From Kiritimatiellia bacterium (lineage in GTDB: Bacteria; Verrucomicrobiota; Kiritimatiellia; JAFGHX01), in the NCBI GenBank assembly GCA_016929905.1, contig JAFGHX010000369.1, positions 51,091 through 115,090 of the forward strand: a stretch of 64,000 nucleotides of DNA, in the 5' to 3' direction. Shown piece after piece: positions 26,646 to 34,482 of this stretch. The notes below the pieces were generated by a model. That model was given only the letters and a program-made list of their open reading frames with translations. It ran no database searches and was not told the origin of the DNA. Every line of letters starts with the position of its first letter. Position 1 is the stretch's first letter. The translations under genes and the position numbers were made by a program.

Positions 26646-28859
26646 CTACGGCACCGCACTCACCGCCGCCAGGATGACCGCGCCCTGCTCGGCGGCATCG
26701 GGGCCGAGTTCTAGGCTGAGCTCGGTGACCGGCACGTCCGGACGCGGGTTGACCCATTCCTGGGCGAACAGCGTGTGTTCGGCGCCCGCCGCTACCGGCA
26801 CGGCGCGATAGCAGAACGCGAGGTCGTGGCTCCATCGCGCGCCCGCGATCGGTGTCGGCCACGCGCCCTGCATCGGGCCGATATGCTCGCCGAAGATCGC
26901 GGGAAACCGTGCCTGCTCCCCGTCAACCCAGGTCACGCGGTATTCCAGCAGGACGCCGGGCCCGCGGTGGTAGGAGGAGTAGGTGGGCACGTACCAGACC
27001 CCCTCCATCGTCGTACCGTGCAGTAGCAGCAGGCGCGACGCCTTGCCGCCGATCGCGATCGGCCCGGCGGCCGGGCGCTCCCGGCCGAGCACCACCGCGC
27101 GCTCGAGCCGCCCCTGCGCGTCGGCCAGGAGGCGGAACGGTCCCGTGCCCGTCGCCGTCATCAGGCGTGCGCCGCCGTCGACCTTGCCGGCGAGCGACTC
27201 GGGTAGGGGCGCGGCCGCGGCCGCCAGGTCAATGGGGGCGGCGTCGCCCTGGCCGCTCACCAGCCAGCGCTGCTCGCCCGTCACCTTGTCGATCGCCGGC
27301 GGCACGTGCCGGGCCATCAGCGCGCATATCTGCGCGCGCGGCATCTGCAGGCCGCGCCAGAGCAGGTCGGCGCCGGGGAAGAACTGGTGAAGGATGCCCG
27401 TGTGCCCGAACGCGTAGGCCGAGACCTCGACCCACGTCGAGGTCTCCGCGCCAAGCACGTTCGGCGCCGAAGCGCGCGTTTCCCAGTTCTGGAACTTGAG
27501 CGGCCACAGATTCCCGAAGATCTGCTCGAGCCCGTGCCGGCCGAAGTTGTGGCGCCCTTCGGGATCCCCTTTCCAGTACCAATCGGCGACCAGCACGTCC
27601 TTGGGAATCATGTCCGCCGCCTTGTAGGTCGCCGGCTGGTAGAACCGCTTGCCCGTGCCGGGATCGACCCGCTCCCGCTCGACCCCGCCCAGGCGCCGTC
27701 CGGCAGCCGTGGTGATGTTGTGCAGCTTGTCGCCCCACATCAGCGTGCGAATGCCGCGGCCGGCCAGATGATCGTGCACCCGGGTGATGTCCTCGGCGAG
27801 CAGTTCGTGCCCGTCCCGGCCCCGGCATTGCGGGCAGACGCCGAAGGTATAGGCTTCGTCGTGCCCGATGTGCAGCGTGCGCGGCTCGAAGACCTCGATC
27901 ACCTCATCGATCACGTCGAGGTAGAGTCCGTACGTCTTCGGGTTCGACGGGCAGTAGTTGTTCGGCCACGGGTCGTCGGGCCGCTCGGCAATCTCAGGGT
28001 GGGGGATGCACAGGTAGTAGCAGTGGCTCAGGCCTTGTACCTCGGGAATGATCTCGATGTGCCGCTTCCGGCATTCGGCGGCGATGCGCCGCGCCTCCGC
28101 CTGGGTGAGCCAATCGCCGCCGCCCAGTTCGGTATGGGTCGAGTTCTTCGGGAAGTAACGCGATCGCGCCAGCGCGGTCGGGCCGGTGAACGGCTCGCCC
28201 ATCTCGGTCGTCTTGCTCTCCGTGTGCGGGTCGGTGTGGAAGTCGTACTCGCGCGCCTCCTTGCAGAACCGGCGCCACGCTTCGTTGATCTCGGGATGCC
28301 GCTTGTATTCCAGCCCGCCGCCGATCTCGAGAACGAGCAGGTTGTACTTGTAGTCGGCCAGGAAATCCAGGAACCGCCAGAAGAAATCGAGCTCGGCGCG
28401 CGCAGGCATGTAGACGTGCGCGCCGCGCATCGGGAAGGCCGGCCAATCGCGCACGCGCACGCCGGGCAGCTCGGGCCCGGCGCCCGGCCGTAAGAGCTGG
28501 GCCAGCGTCTGCGCGCCATAGAAGAAACCGGCCGCGTCCTTGCCCGCCAGCAGGACGCCGTCTGCGCTCACCGCCAAGGCGTACCCCTCGGCGCGCTCCA
28601 CCACGGGAACGCCCAGCTCGGCGGCGAGCGCGTCCATCGTGCCGATCGTGAGCGCCGGGCCGGCACCGGGCGGGTTCGCCGCGACAACGGGCCGGCCGGC
28701 CGCCCTGTCGAGCAGCCCGACAACCCGATCCGCCTCGCCGGGCAGCCAGTCGGCATCGCCGCGCACGACCAAGCCCAGCGGCTGCGCCAGGGACAGCCGT
28801 TCGTCGGTGAACGTGATCTCCTGCGGCCGTGGCCAGACGGGGAACGTTTCGTCATGCAT
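26646..28859 (-). CDS. GH20-like beta-N-acetylhexosaminidase
   Basis: A 737-residue paralogue of the next gene with the same order: GH20b domain (about 8-140, with VWPRPQEITF and GFFYGAQTLAQLL), TIM barrel (about 150-510, with MRGAHVYMPARAEL, EVQGLSHCYYLC and HIGHDEAYTFG at about 328-338) and a C-terminal sandwich (ending FAQEWVNPRPDVPVTELSLEL). The catalytic Asp-Glu pair is kept and GGDE is replaced by GHDE. No signal peptide is visible. The ATG lies eight bases after the stop of the upstream helix gene, indicating tight co-transcription. Confidence 0.82.
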   Translation of the reverse strand: MHDETFPVWPRPQEITFTDERLSLAQPLGLVVRGDADWLPGEADRVVGLLDRAAGRPVVAANPPGAGPALTIGTMDALAAELGVPVVERAEGYALAVSADGVLLAGKDAAGFFYGAQTLAQLLRPGAGPELPGVRVRDWPAFPMRGAHVYMPARAELDFFWRFLDFLADYKYNLLVLEIGGGLEYKRHPEINEAWRRFCKEAREYDFHTDPHTESKTTEMGEPFTGPTALARSRYFPKNSTHTELGGGDWLTQAEARRIAAECRKRHIEIIPEVQGLSHCYYLCIPHPEIAERPDDPWPNNYCPSNPKTYGLYLDVIDEVIEVFEPRTLHIGHDEAYTFGVCPQCRGRDGHELLAEDITRVHDHLAGRGIRTLMWGDKLHNITTAAGRRLGGVERERVDPGTGKRFYQPATYKAADMIPKDVLVADWYWKGDPEGRHNFGRHGLEQIFGNLWPLKFQNWETRASAPNVLGAETSTWVEVSAYAFGHTGILHQFFPGADLLWRGLQMPRAQICALMARHVPPAIDKVTGEQRWLVSGQGDAAPIDLAAAAAPLPESLAGKVDGGARLMTATGTGPFRLLADAQGRLERAVVLGRERPAAGPIAIGGKASRLLLLHGTTMEGVWYVPTYSSYHRGPGVLLEYRVTWVDGEQARFPAIFGEHIGPMQGAWPTPIAGARWSHDLAFCYRAVPVAAGAEHTLFAQEWVNPRPDVPVTELSLELGPDAAEQGAVILAAVSAVP

Positions 28860-28867
28860 CAGGTGCC

Positions 28868-30202
28868 TCACTTCTCGTTGGTCGGGCGCCGCGACCCGGC
28901 GCGCGGCGTGGCGCCCCCGGACTCGTACGCCCCGACATCCCAACCCGCGCCTTCAGGACGCGGCGTGCCTTCCATATCGGCCGGCACTTCCGCCAGCGCC
29001 GCGCCCGCGTCGATCGCCGGGGAGCCGGCTTGCAGACGAAAGTCGCCGGCCGCGGCATTCAGGAACAGCGGGTCCACGTCCAACAGATTGTTCGGCATGG
29101 CGACGTGCCTGTTCGAGGATTTGGGCCTGTGCAGAGCCTTGTTCCGCCAGAAGATATTGTTCTGCACGGTCACGTTGGTCCGGCTGGACGACAGCGCGAA
29201 GAGATTGTCATAGAAGGTATTGTTGAGCACGCGCGTGTTCGCACTGTGCATGTAGAGGCCGCCGTAGCCCCAACGGTTGTTGGCAATCACGTTGTTCCGA
29301 ATGATATTCCCATCGCCGGGGCCCAGCCAGAATCCCGCGCCGCCGCGCGACAGGCGCGAACTCGACTTATGGAACCAAACGCCGCCCCCATTGTTGTAGA
29401 TGACGTTGTTCTCGAAGATCGAGTTGGTGATCGGGCTGTTCCCCTTCTTGTAGAAGCCGAACATGTGCAACCCGAACGTACAGTCGTGGATCCTGTTCCC
29501 GCGCAGCAGGAGCTTGTCGCCCTTGAAGTACCAGCCGTAGCCGGACGTCGGCCGGCCCAGGTCATAGGTTTCGTTGTTGATGAACTGGATGTCGTTACCG
29601 TTCCCGCCGAAGCCGGTCCCCAGCCAGTGATAGATCTTCATATCGCGGAACACCAGGTGATGGTGAACGCCGTTCTCCGGGCGCGGCGGCGCCACGCGCA
29701 CCGCGGAGCCGTACCGGACGCCGCTGTCCAGGAAAGCCTGGAGATCGTCCGGATCGTCGAGGTTCAGCTTCCTCAACTTGTCGACGATCGGATCGGAATT
29801 CGTGACTTCAAAGCCCTGGAACGTCAGGTAGCTGGACCCTTTCAGACTCAGGATCACGATCGTGTCCGCGCCGAGATACTTGTCGATGATCACACGCTCG
29901 CCCGGGTAGTTCCGGAACGTGATCGGCGCGCCGGCCGCGCCATGCAGCCCGTCGATCTTGACGCCCGCGTGCCGGCCGGCGCGGACCAGAACGGTGTCGC
30001 CGGGCTTGACGAGCCCGATCGTCTTCTGGATCGTCTTGAACGGCGCGGCCTCCGTGCCCGCGTTCGCGTCGTCGCCCGTGGTCGCCACATGGTAGGGCGC
30101 CGCCGTGCTCGAAACGAGGAATGCCGAAAACACGCCGAGCAGGAAGAGCATCGGAGCCGCCCTGAACGGCGGGCGGAATCGAGGTGTACGGATCTCAGTC
30201 AT
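28868..30202 (-). CDS. Secreted right-handed beta-helix protein
   Basis: A 444-residue protein with an export signal (about 14-36), the module YHVATTGDDANAGTEAAPF, GDTVLVRAGRHAGVKIDGL, helix coils (IIRNNVIANNRWGYGG, VLNNTFYDNLFALSS) and the terminal GTPRPEGAGWDVGAYES. It is the close relative of 3226-4545: both keep GNDIQFI or GDDIQFI, a PTSGYGWY-like turn and a Lys/Arg-Gly-Gly-Ala-Gly coil. Its ATG overlaps the stop of the acyltransferase gene (ATGA), so translation is probably coupled. Confidence 0.85.
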   Translation of the reverse strand: MTEIRTPRFRPPFRAAPMLFLLGVFSAFLVSSTAAPYHVATTGDDANAGTEAAPFKTIQKTIGLVKPGDTVLVRAGRHAGVKIDGLHGAAGAPITFRNYPGERVIIDKYLGADTIVILSLKGSSYLTFQGFEVTNSDPIVDKLRKLNLDDPDDLQAFLDSGVRYGSAVRVAPPRPENGVHHHLVFRDMKIYHWLGTGFGGNGNDIQFINNETYDLGRPTSGYGWYFKGDKLLLRGNRIHDCTFGLHMFGFYKKGNSPITNSIFENNVIYNNGGGVWFHKSSSRLSRGGAGFWLGPGDGNIIRNNVIANNRWGYGGLYMHSANTRVLNNTFYDNLFALSSSRTNVTVQNNIFWRNKALHRPKSSNRHVAMPNNLLDVDPLFLNAAAGDFRLQAGSPAIDAGAALAEVPADMEGTPRPEGAGWDVGAYESGGATPRAGSRRPTNEK

Positions 30203-31536
30203 GTCGCGCTCCTCAGGACGTGCTGCTTGCGATAGACCTGTTCGCCCCAACGTAAGTCGCATGGCAACAACACGGCCATGCCGTAATGGAAATGGCCCCC
30301 GCCACGCAGGAACGCGGCAAACGCGCGCTGCATCGACGTCTTGCGCGGCGCTGTCGCGATGTCGGTGACGTTGCGCCCGAAGACCTGCCGGATCACCGTT
30401 CGGTCGTTCGCCCGGCCCGGAAGCAGGTAGAACTCCTTCTGAAAACGCACGAGGTTCGAGGAGGCGCAAAGGAGATTCTCGAACTGATTGCTCATGATCC
30501 ACGATGCACAGGTTATCGCGCGAAACGGGCGATCCGGAAAAAAGGTCGGGAAGAAGGAAACCGCGGAGCGAAGGGATTCCCCGCATGCCTCGAAGTCCAA
30601 AGGCGCCCCGGTCGGAATATGTATCGTCAGGACCGGATCGCCGGGGGCCAGAACGGGCTCCCAGTCGCCGGCGAGCAGCCACACGAACCGTTTCCGGAGG
30701 CGGCCGTCCGGCGTAAGCGGGTACCCGGCAATCTCGTTGTTGCCGGCATGCAGATCGGCCCGCCAGGCGCCCTGGTCCTCGGGCGGCGCCAACTCCTCAT
30801 CCGATCGGAAACGCGCGCCATTCTCCGCCAATGCGACCACCGTTCCGCGAGCGCGGTGCCGAAACAGGCGAAAGCTGCCGCGAAAGGTGCCCGGCAGAAA
30901 CTGCAGCCGTCCCAACTTGTACAGGTTGCCGCGCCAATGATGCAGCAGCCAACTCAGGATGCCCGGGCTGATCCCCCAGACGCCGTGCGACTCGTAATAG
31001 TCTTCCGTTTCCATGCACAGCTTCAGGTCAAGCAGTGTATCTTTCACCACATCTGGAGGGATCTTTCGCGCGCGGTGAAATGCCTGCACCTGCCGCGTGC
31101 CGGAAAGGAGCACGACCACGTTGAACAGGCCGGCATCGCGGCCCAGCGCGTTCGTGAGCAGGGGCCAGTCTCGCGGGCTCACCTGCGCGGATGTTGCCCG
31201 GAACAGACGATAGTGGCACCACCAGGCCAACGCGCGCAGATCCTCGTCGGCGGCAATCCTCTGCCCCGTCCGCAGAACCGCGCGCCGCATCGCCGGCGGC
31301 AGCGATGCCGCTTCGCAGGCCGAAAGGAGATACTCGGGGGAGAGCACCTGGAGCGCCGGCCCCGGCATGTGTGCCAGCGCCGCGTCCCATTCCGTGGCGA
31401 GACTGTCTCTGAACGCGACGATTCCCAAACGCATCAGTACGGCGTCAAGCTGCGTGTCGGCAGTCTGGCCGCTCTGCTGTCTTGGGCGGACGGACGCCAG
31501 GGGGCCGTCCGGCTCAGTCTCGAGTCTTGCCTGCAT
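30199..31536 (-). CDS. Acyltransferase domain protein (NAT_N/GNAT_C-like)
   Basis: A 445-residue protein with no signal peptide. Residues about 50-190 resemble the NAT_N helical domain. Residues about 195-350 resemble the GNAT-like C-terminal domain (LHAGNNEIAGYPLTPDGRL, VLTIHIPTGAPLDF, DRPFRAITCASWIM). Related proteins occur next to glycan-degradation genes in gut and environmental bacteria and are annotated as acyltransferases; the reaction is not established. GGGGGGAG precedes the ATG at 31536. It sits between a propeller-fusion gene and a helix gene in one leftward run. Confidence 0.7.
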   Translation of the reverse strand: MQARLETEPDGPLASVRPRQQSGQTADTQLDAVLMRLGIVAFRDSLATEWDAALAHMPGPALQVLSPEYLLSACEAASLPPAMRRAVLRTGQRIAADEDLRALAWWCHYRLFRATSAQVSPRDWPLLTNALGRDAGLFNVVVLLSGTRQVQAFHRARKIPPDVVKDTLLDLKLCMETEDYYESHGVWGISPGILSWLLHHWRGNLYKLGRLQFLPGTFRGSFRLFRHRARGTVVALAENGARFRSDEELAPPEDQGAWRADLHAGNNEIAGYPLTPDGRLRKRFVWLLAGDWEPVLAPGDPVLTIHIPTGAPLDFEACGESLRSAVSFFPTFFPDRPFRAITCASWIMSNQFENLLCASSNLVRFQKEFYLLPGRANDRTVIRQVFGRNVTDIATAPRKTSMQRAFAAFLRGGGHFHYGMAVLLPCDLRWGEQVYRKQHVLRSAT

Positions 31537-31598
31537 CTGCTCCCCCCCGCGAATTCGTACGCGCCGATGTCGTACGCCCCGCCGCCGCGGGAAGTTCG

Positions 31599-33815
31599 CT
31601 ATCTTGCCCGCCCGGCCAGGCCGCGCAGCCGGCGCAGCGTCTCCGTGCCGCCGAGATAGACGTCGTTGCCCGCGAAAGCCAGAACACCCGGCTCCTTCAC
31701 CGTGCCGAGCACTTCGATTTCAACCGTTTGCGGGTCGATGCGGACCAGCGTCTTGCCGATGTAGGTCCACACGCGCCCGTCGGGCCCTCGGCGGAAGTCG
31801 CCCCGCCCCTTGAGCCGCTGGCGGGTCCAGACATCGATCTCGTCCGGGACCGCCGCGGGAATCGGCTTGCGGAAGAATACCTCCCCTGTGCGGATGTCCA
31901 CGCCGTAGAGGATGCCGGCGCCCTCGCGCGCGGGGTCCGGTGCGCCGCCCAGGATGCGGCCCGGCATCGCTTCGACGATCGGCCCCGTGCTCTTCGCGCC
32001 CGGTACCGGCACGATTTCACGCATCAGCTTCTTCTGCATCACGTCATAGACGAACAGGCGCGCGGGCGCGCCGCGGTCCTGGGTCGAGATGACCATGAAG
32101 CGCGCGCCGTCCGCGCCGACCATGCGGAAAATCGGATTGTGAAGGAACGGTTCCCAGAAGCCGCCGGCCGTCTGCGTCCGCGGATCCCACCAGCCGAACC
32201 CGCCGCCGTGCCCCGTGCGGCGCACCTCGCCGGCCATGTACAGCTTGCCGTCCGCGCCCGGCACCGCCGCGTAGGTCATGGAGGTGCGCGTCCATTCGTG
32301 AAGCGCTACAAGCAGGCGCGGGTTGTCGGCAGGCCGCTTGGCGACCCGCCGGCCCCGCACGGTCCATGGCTTGGCGGGATCGTACTCGAAGAGCATCGAG
32401 CCGGAGTAGCCGGCCAGGTAGGCCTTGCCGTTCATCAGGGCGGTCGGGCCATGGCTGAGATAGAGCTTGCCGAGGTGTTCGGCTCGGCCGGTGGCGGGGT
32501 CGAAGAGGAAGTTGCCCAGGTAGGCGCCCGCCGTTCCGAACAGCCGGCCGTCCGGCCACTCGATGAGTCGGTTCACCGGCATCGGGTACGTATCCACTCG
32601 CAGGGGCACGCGCTTCCACCCGTTCGCCTCCGACGGCGGGTCGTCCGCCACCCGCGGCGGAGCGTCCGCCCTGGCCTCCGCGGGCAGGAAGCAAAGGGCG
32701 GCATGGCCATCCGTGTCGGGCTCCAGGCTCTCGTGGTGAATCTTTGGACGCGGCGCTTTCGCCGGCTCGGGGACGGCCGGGCGCGCGGGCCACGGCGGCG
32801 TGTCGCCGGTCTTCGCGATCGCCCGCCCTTGGTACAGCCAGTACGCGTTCTCGGGCGTCGCGCGGCCCAGCACCGCGGTCGCGCGCGCCGTGCAGCCGTC
32901 CGCGCGCTGCGAGACGCCGAGCCTGCCCTTGATCGGGTCCGTCTCGAGGAGCACGCGTTCCTCGCGCGTCTTGCGGTTGAACGCGACGAGGTAGTGCGGC
33001 ACCTTGCCGCTCGCCACGTAGAGCCACTCGTCGTCGGCCGCGATCCCCCCGCACCATGCGCGGCCGGCCTTGTGCCTGGGGCCGAGCGCGCCGTAGTCCG
33101 TGATCCGGCCGGTACCCGTATCCACCTGGTAGGCCGTGACCCGCGCGCCGCGGACCGCGCCGCCGCCGTAGAGCTTGCCGTCCGTACCGAGCCTCAGCGT
33201 GTTGCTCTCGGCACTCACGCCCAGACCGACGGCGGCCAGGCCCAGGAGAGACAACGTGTCGGGGCCGGGGTCGTAAACATACACTTCTATGCCGCTCTTC
33301 TCGCCCCTGGGCGCGAGCAAGGCGAAGTAGAACTTGCCGTCGCGGCCATGCACGCGCCCGCACAAATGGAAACACCGCCCGTCCGGGATGCGCTCGTGCT
33401 TCACCGCGCCCGTGCCCAGATCGACCATGTACACGTGGTTCGATTCCCAGTAGCTCTTGCAGTAGAACTGCACCACGTCGTAGGTCCGGCCGTCCGGGTT
33501 CGGGACCAGGTGCGTGTACTCGACCCGCGCACTCCTGACGGGCACGCACAGCTCTTCCGGCCTCAGCGCGGGGGCGGCCTCGAGCCGCTGCGCCAAATCG
33601 GGCTGCTCGACCGCCGCCCAGCGGGCGGGCGTCGCGCCCGTCGCGCCCGGCGCGACGGAGGCCGCCGCCTTCTTAAGCGTGCGCCATGGCTGCGCCTCCG
33701 TGCCGGGACCGGCGTCGTCGCCCGTCGCGGCCACAAAGTAGGTTTCCCCCCGCGCCGCCATGGCCATGCCGACCAGCAATGCCAAGACGAACAGGCATGC
33801 AGTCCATCCGTTCAT
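31599..33815 (-). CDS. Chimeric secreted protein: beta-helix 5' module fused to beta-propeller
   Basis: A 738-residue protein. Residues 1 to about 57 (signal peptide, then TYFVAATGDDAGPGTEAQPW and LKKAAASVAPG) are the start of a helix gene of the 36858/39927 type. The sequence then leaves that family at ATGATPARWAAVEQP. From about 75 to the end it is a multi-blade propeller-like body with repeated G-x-x-Y/F-x-A/G blades (GKLYGGGAVRGARV, YVASGKVPHYLVAFN, RLFGTAGAYLGNFLF, ending YLGGTETLRRLRGL). No helix remains. A deleted copy of the propeller gene with its own signal peptide lies at 36388-36694, showing what was replaced. Substrate unknown; propellers of this kind bind or process glycans. Confidence 0.8.
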   Translation of the reverse strand: MNGWTACLFVLALLVGMAMAARGETYFVAATGDDAGPGTEAQPWRTLKKAAASVAPGATGATPARWAAVEQPDLAQRLEAAPALRPEELCVPVRSARVEYTHLVPNPDGRTYDVVQFYCKSYWESNHVYMVDLGTGAVKHERIPDGRCFHLCGRVHGRDGKFYFALLAPRGEKSGIEVYVYDPGPDTLSLLGLAAVGLGVSAESNTLRLGTDGKLYGGGAVRGARVTAYQVDTGTGRITDYGALGPRHKAGRAWCGGIAADDEWLYVASGKVPHYLVAFNRKTREERVLLETDPIKGRLGVSQRADGCTARATAVLGRATPENAYWLYQGRAIAKTGDTPPWPARPAVPEPAKAPRPKIHHESLEPDTDGHAALCFLPAEARADAPPRVADDPPSEANGWKRVPLRVDTYPMPVNRLIEWPDGRLFGTAGAYLGNFLFDPATGRAEHLGKLYLSHGPTALMNGKAYLAGYSGSMLFEYDPAKPWTVRGRRVAKRPADNPRLLVALHEWTRTSMTYAAVPGADGKLYMAGEVRRTGHGGGFGWWDPRTQTAGGFWEPFLHNPIFRMVGADGARFMVISTQDRGAPARLFVYDVMQKKLMREIVPVPGAKSTGPIVEAMPGRILGGAPDPAREGAGILYGVDIRTGEVFFRKPIPAAVPDEIDVWTRQRLKGRGDFRRGPDGRVWTYIGKTLVRIDPQTVEIEVLGTVKEPGVLAFAGNDVYLGGTETLRRLRGLAGRAR

Positions 33816-33936
33816 CGGCAGCCCTCCCCATGTGAAATCCAGAATGCGGGTGTCGAATCACGCATCCGTGCCGACAGTCGGCGTCTCTTGAATATCACTT
33901 GATTTCACGCCGGGCCTCGCCGGCTCCTCCAATAAC

Positions 33937-34004
33937 AGAATAGTGCTGCCAGCCCATACGAGCAAGACTGAGAGATCGTCGAAATCATGGACTCTTTCTC
34001 GATC
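33937..34004 (-). promoter_or_regulatory. AraC-type operator plus promoter, copy A
   Basis: Read leftward, two TCGA-centred half-sites 20 bases apart (TCGAGAAAGAGTCCA, then TTTCGACGATCTCTCAG) run into CTTGCT. After 18 bases follows TATTCT (33937-33942), a -10 box. The 43-base block (33962-34004) is shared with copies at 36758, 39758, 44026 and, more weakly, 41637. It drives the chimeric propeller gene and presumably the run down to 21046. Confidence 0.7.
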
Positions 34005-34153
34005 ATGCCCCGGGGCCGGCACGGATGCCGCCGAGCACCAGCCGCCGCTCGGGCCTGCGGCCACCCCAAATCTACGGCTTGGCGCCGTGGCGGTGAACGT
34101 CGTGGCTCCAAGGCATGGACCTGGTACAAGCCACGCGCGCTTCACGGCCGGAT

Positions 34154-34399
34154 CCGCTCTCTCATGAACAGGCGGTGAATCTGGTTGAAGCATGGCTGCG
34201 CTATCCGGTTCAGCCCATGACCACGAAAATCATGCAGGCCGCATTTTCGACCCGGCTTCGTTGGGACATCTCGTATTGGGATGCGGCGGTCGTCGAAAGC
34301 GCGCGCGCGGCGGGCTGCCCGGTTCTGCTGTCCGAGGACTTTCAGGATGGCATGGACTTCGCCGGCGTGCGCGTGGAGAACCCGTTCCGGGGGCCTTGA
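34154..34399 (+). pseudogene. PIN-domain (VapC-like) toxin, C-terminal fragment
   Basis: About 80 residues match the second half of VapC-type PIN proteins: PLSHEQAVNLVEAWLRYP, LRWDISYWDAAVVESARAAGC, LLSEDFQDG and VRVENPF at the end. The first half with the initial DTN/S-acid motif is missing and no start or ribosome site fits. No antitoxin gene is adjacent. It is a dead remnant, transcribed toward the 3' end of the NodB-like gene. Confidence 0.75.
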
Positions 34400-34482
34400 G
34401 CCGTTCCCCTCGGTGTCTCTCCGGCGCAGACACGCACGGCTGACCCACGAACGCTGGCGTAAGCGAGTGTGAGAGGCGCGGG

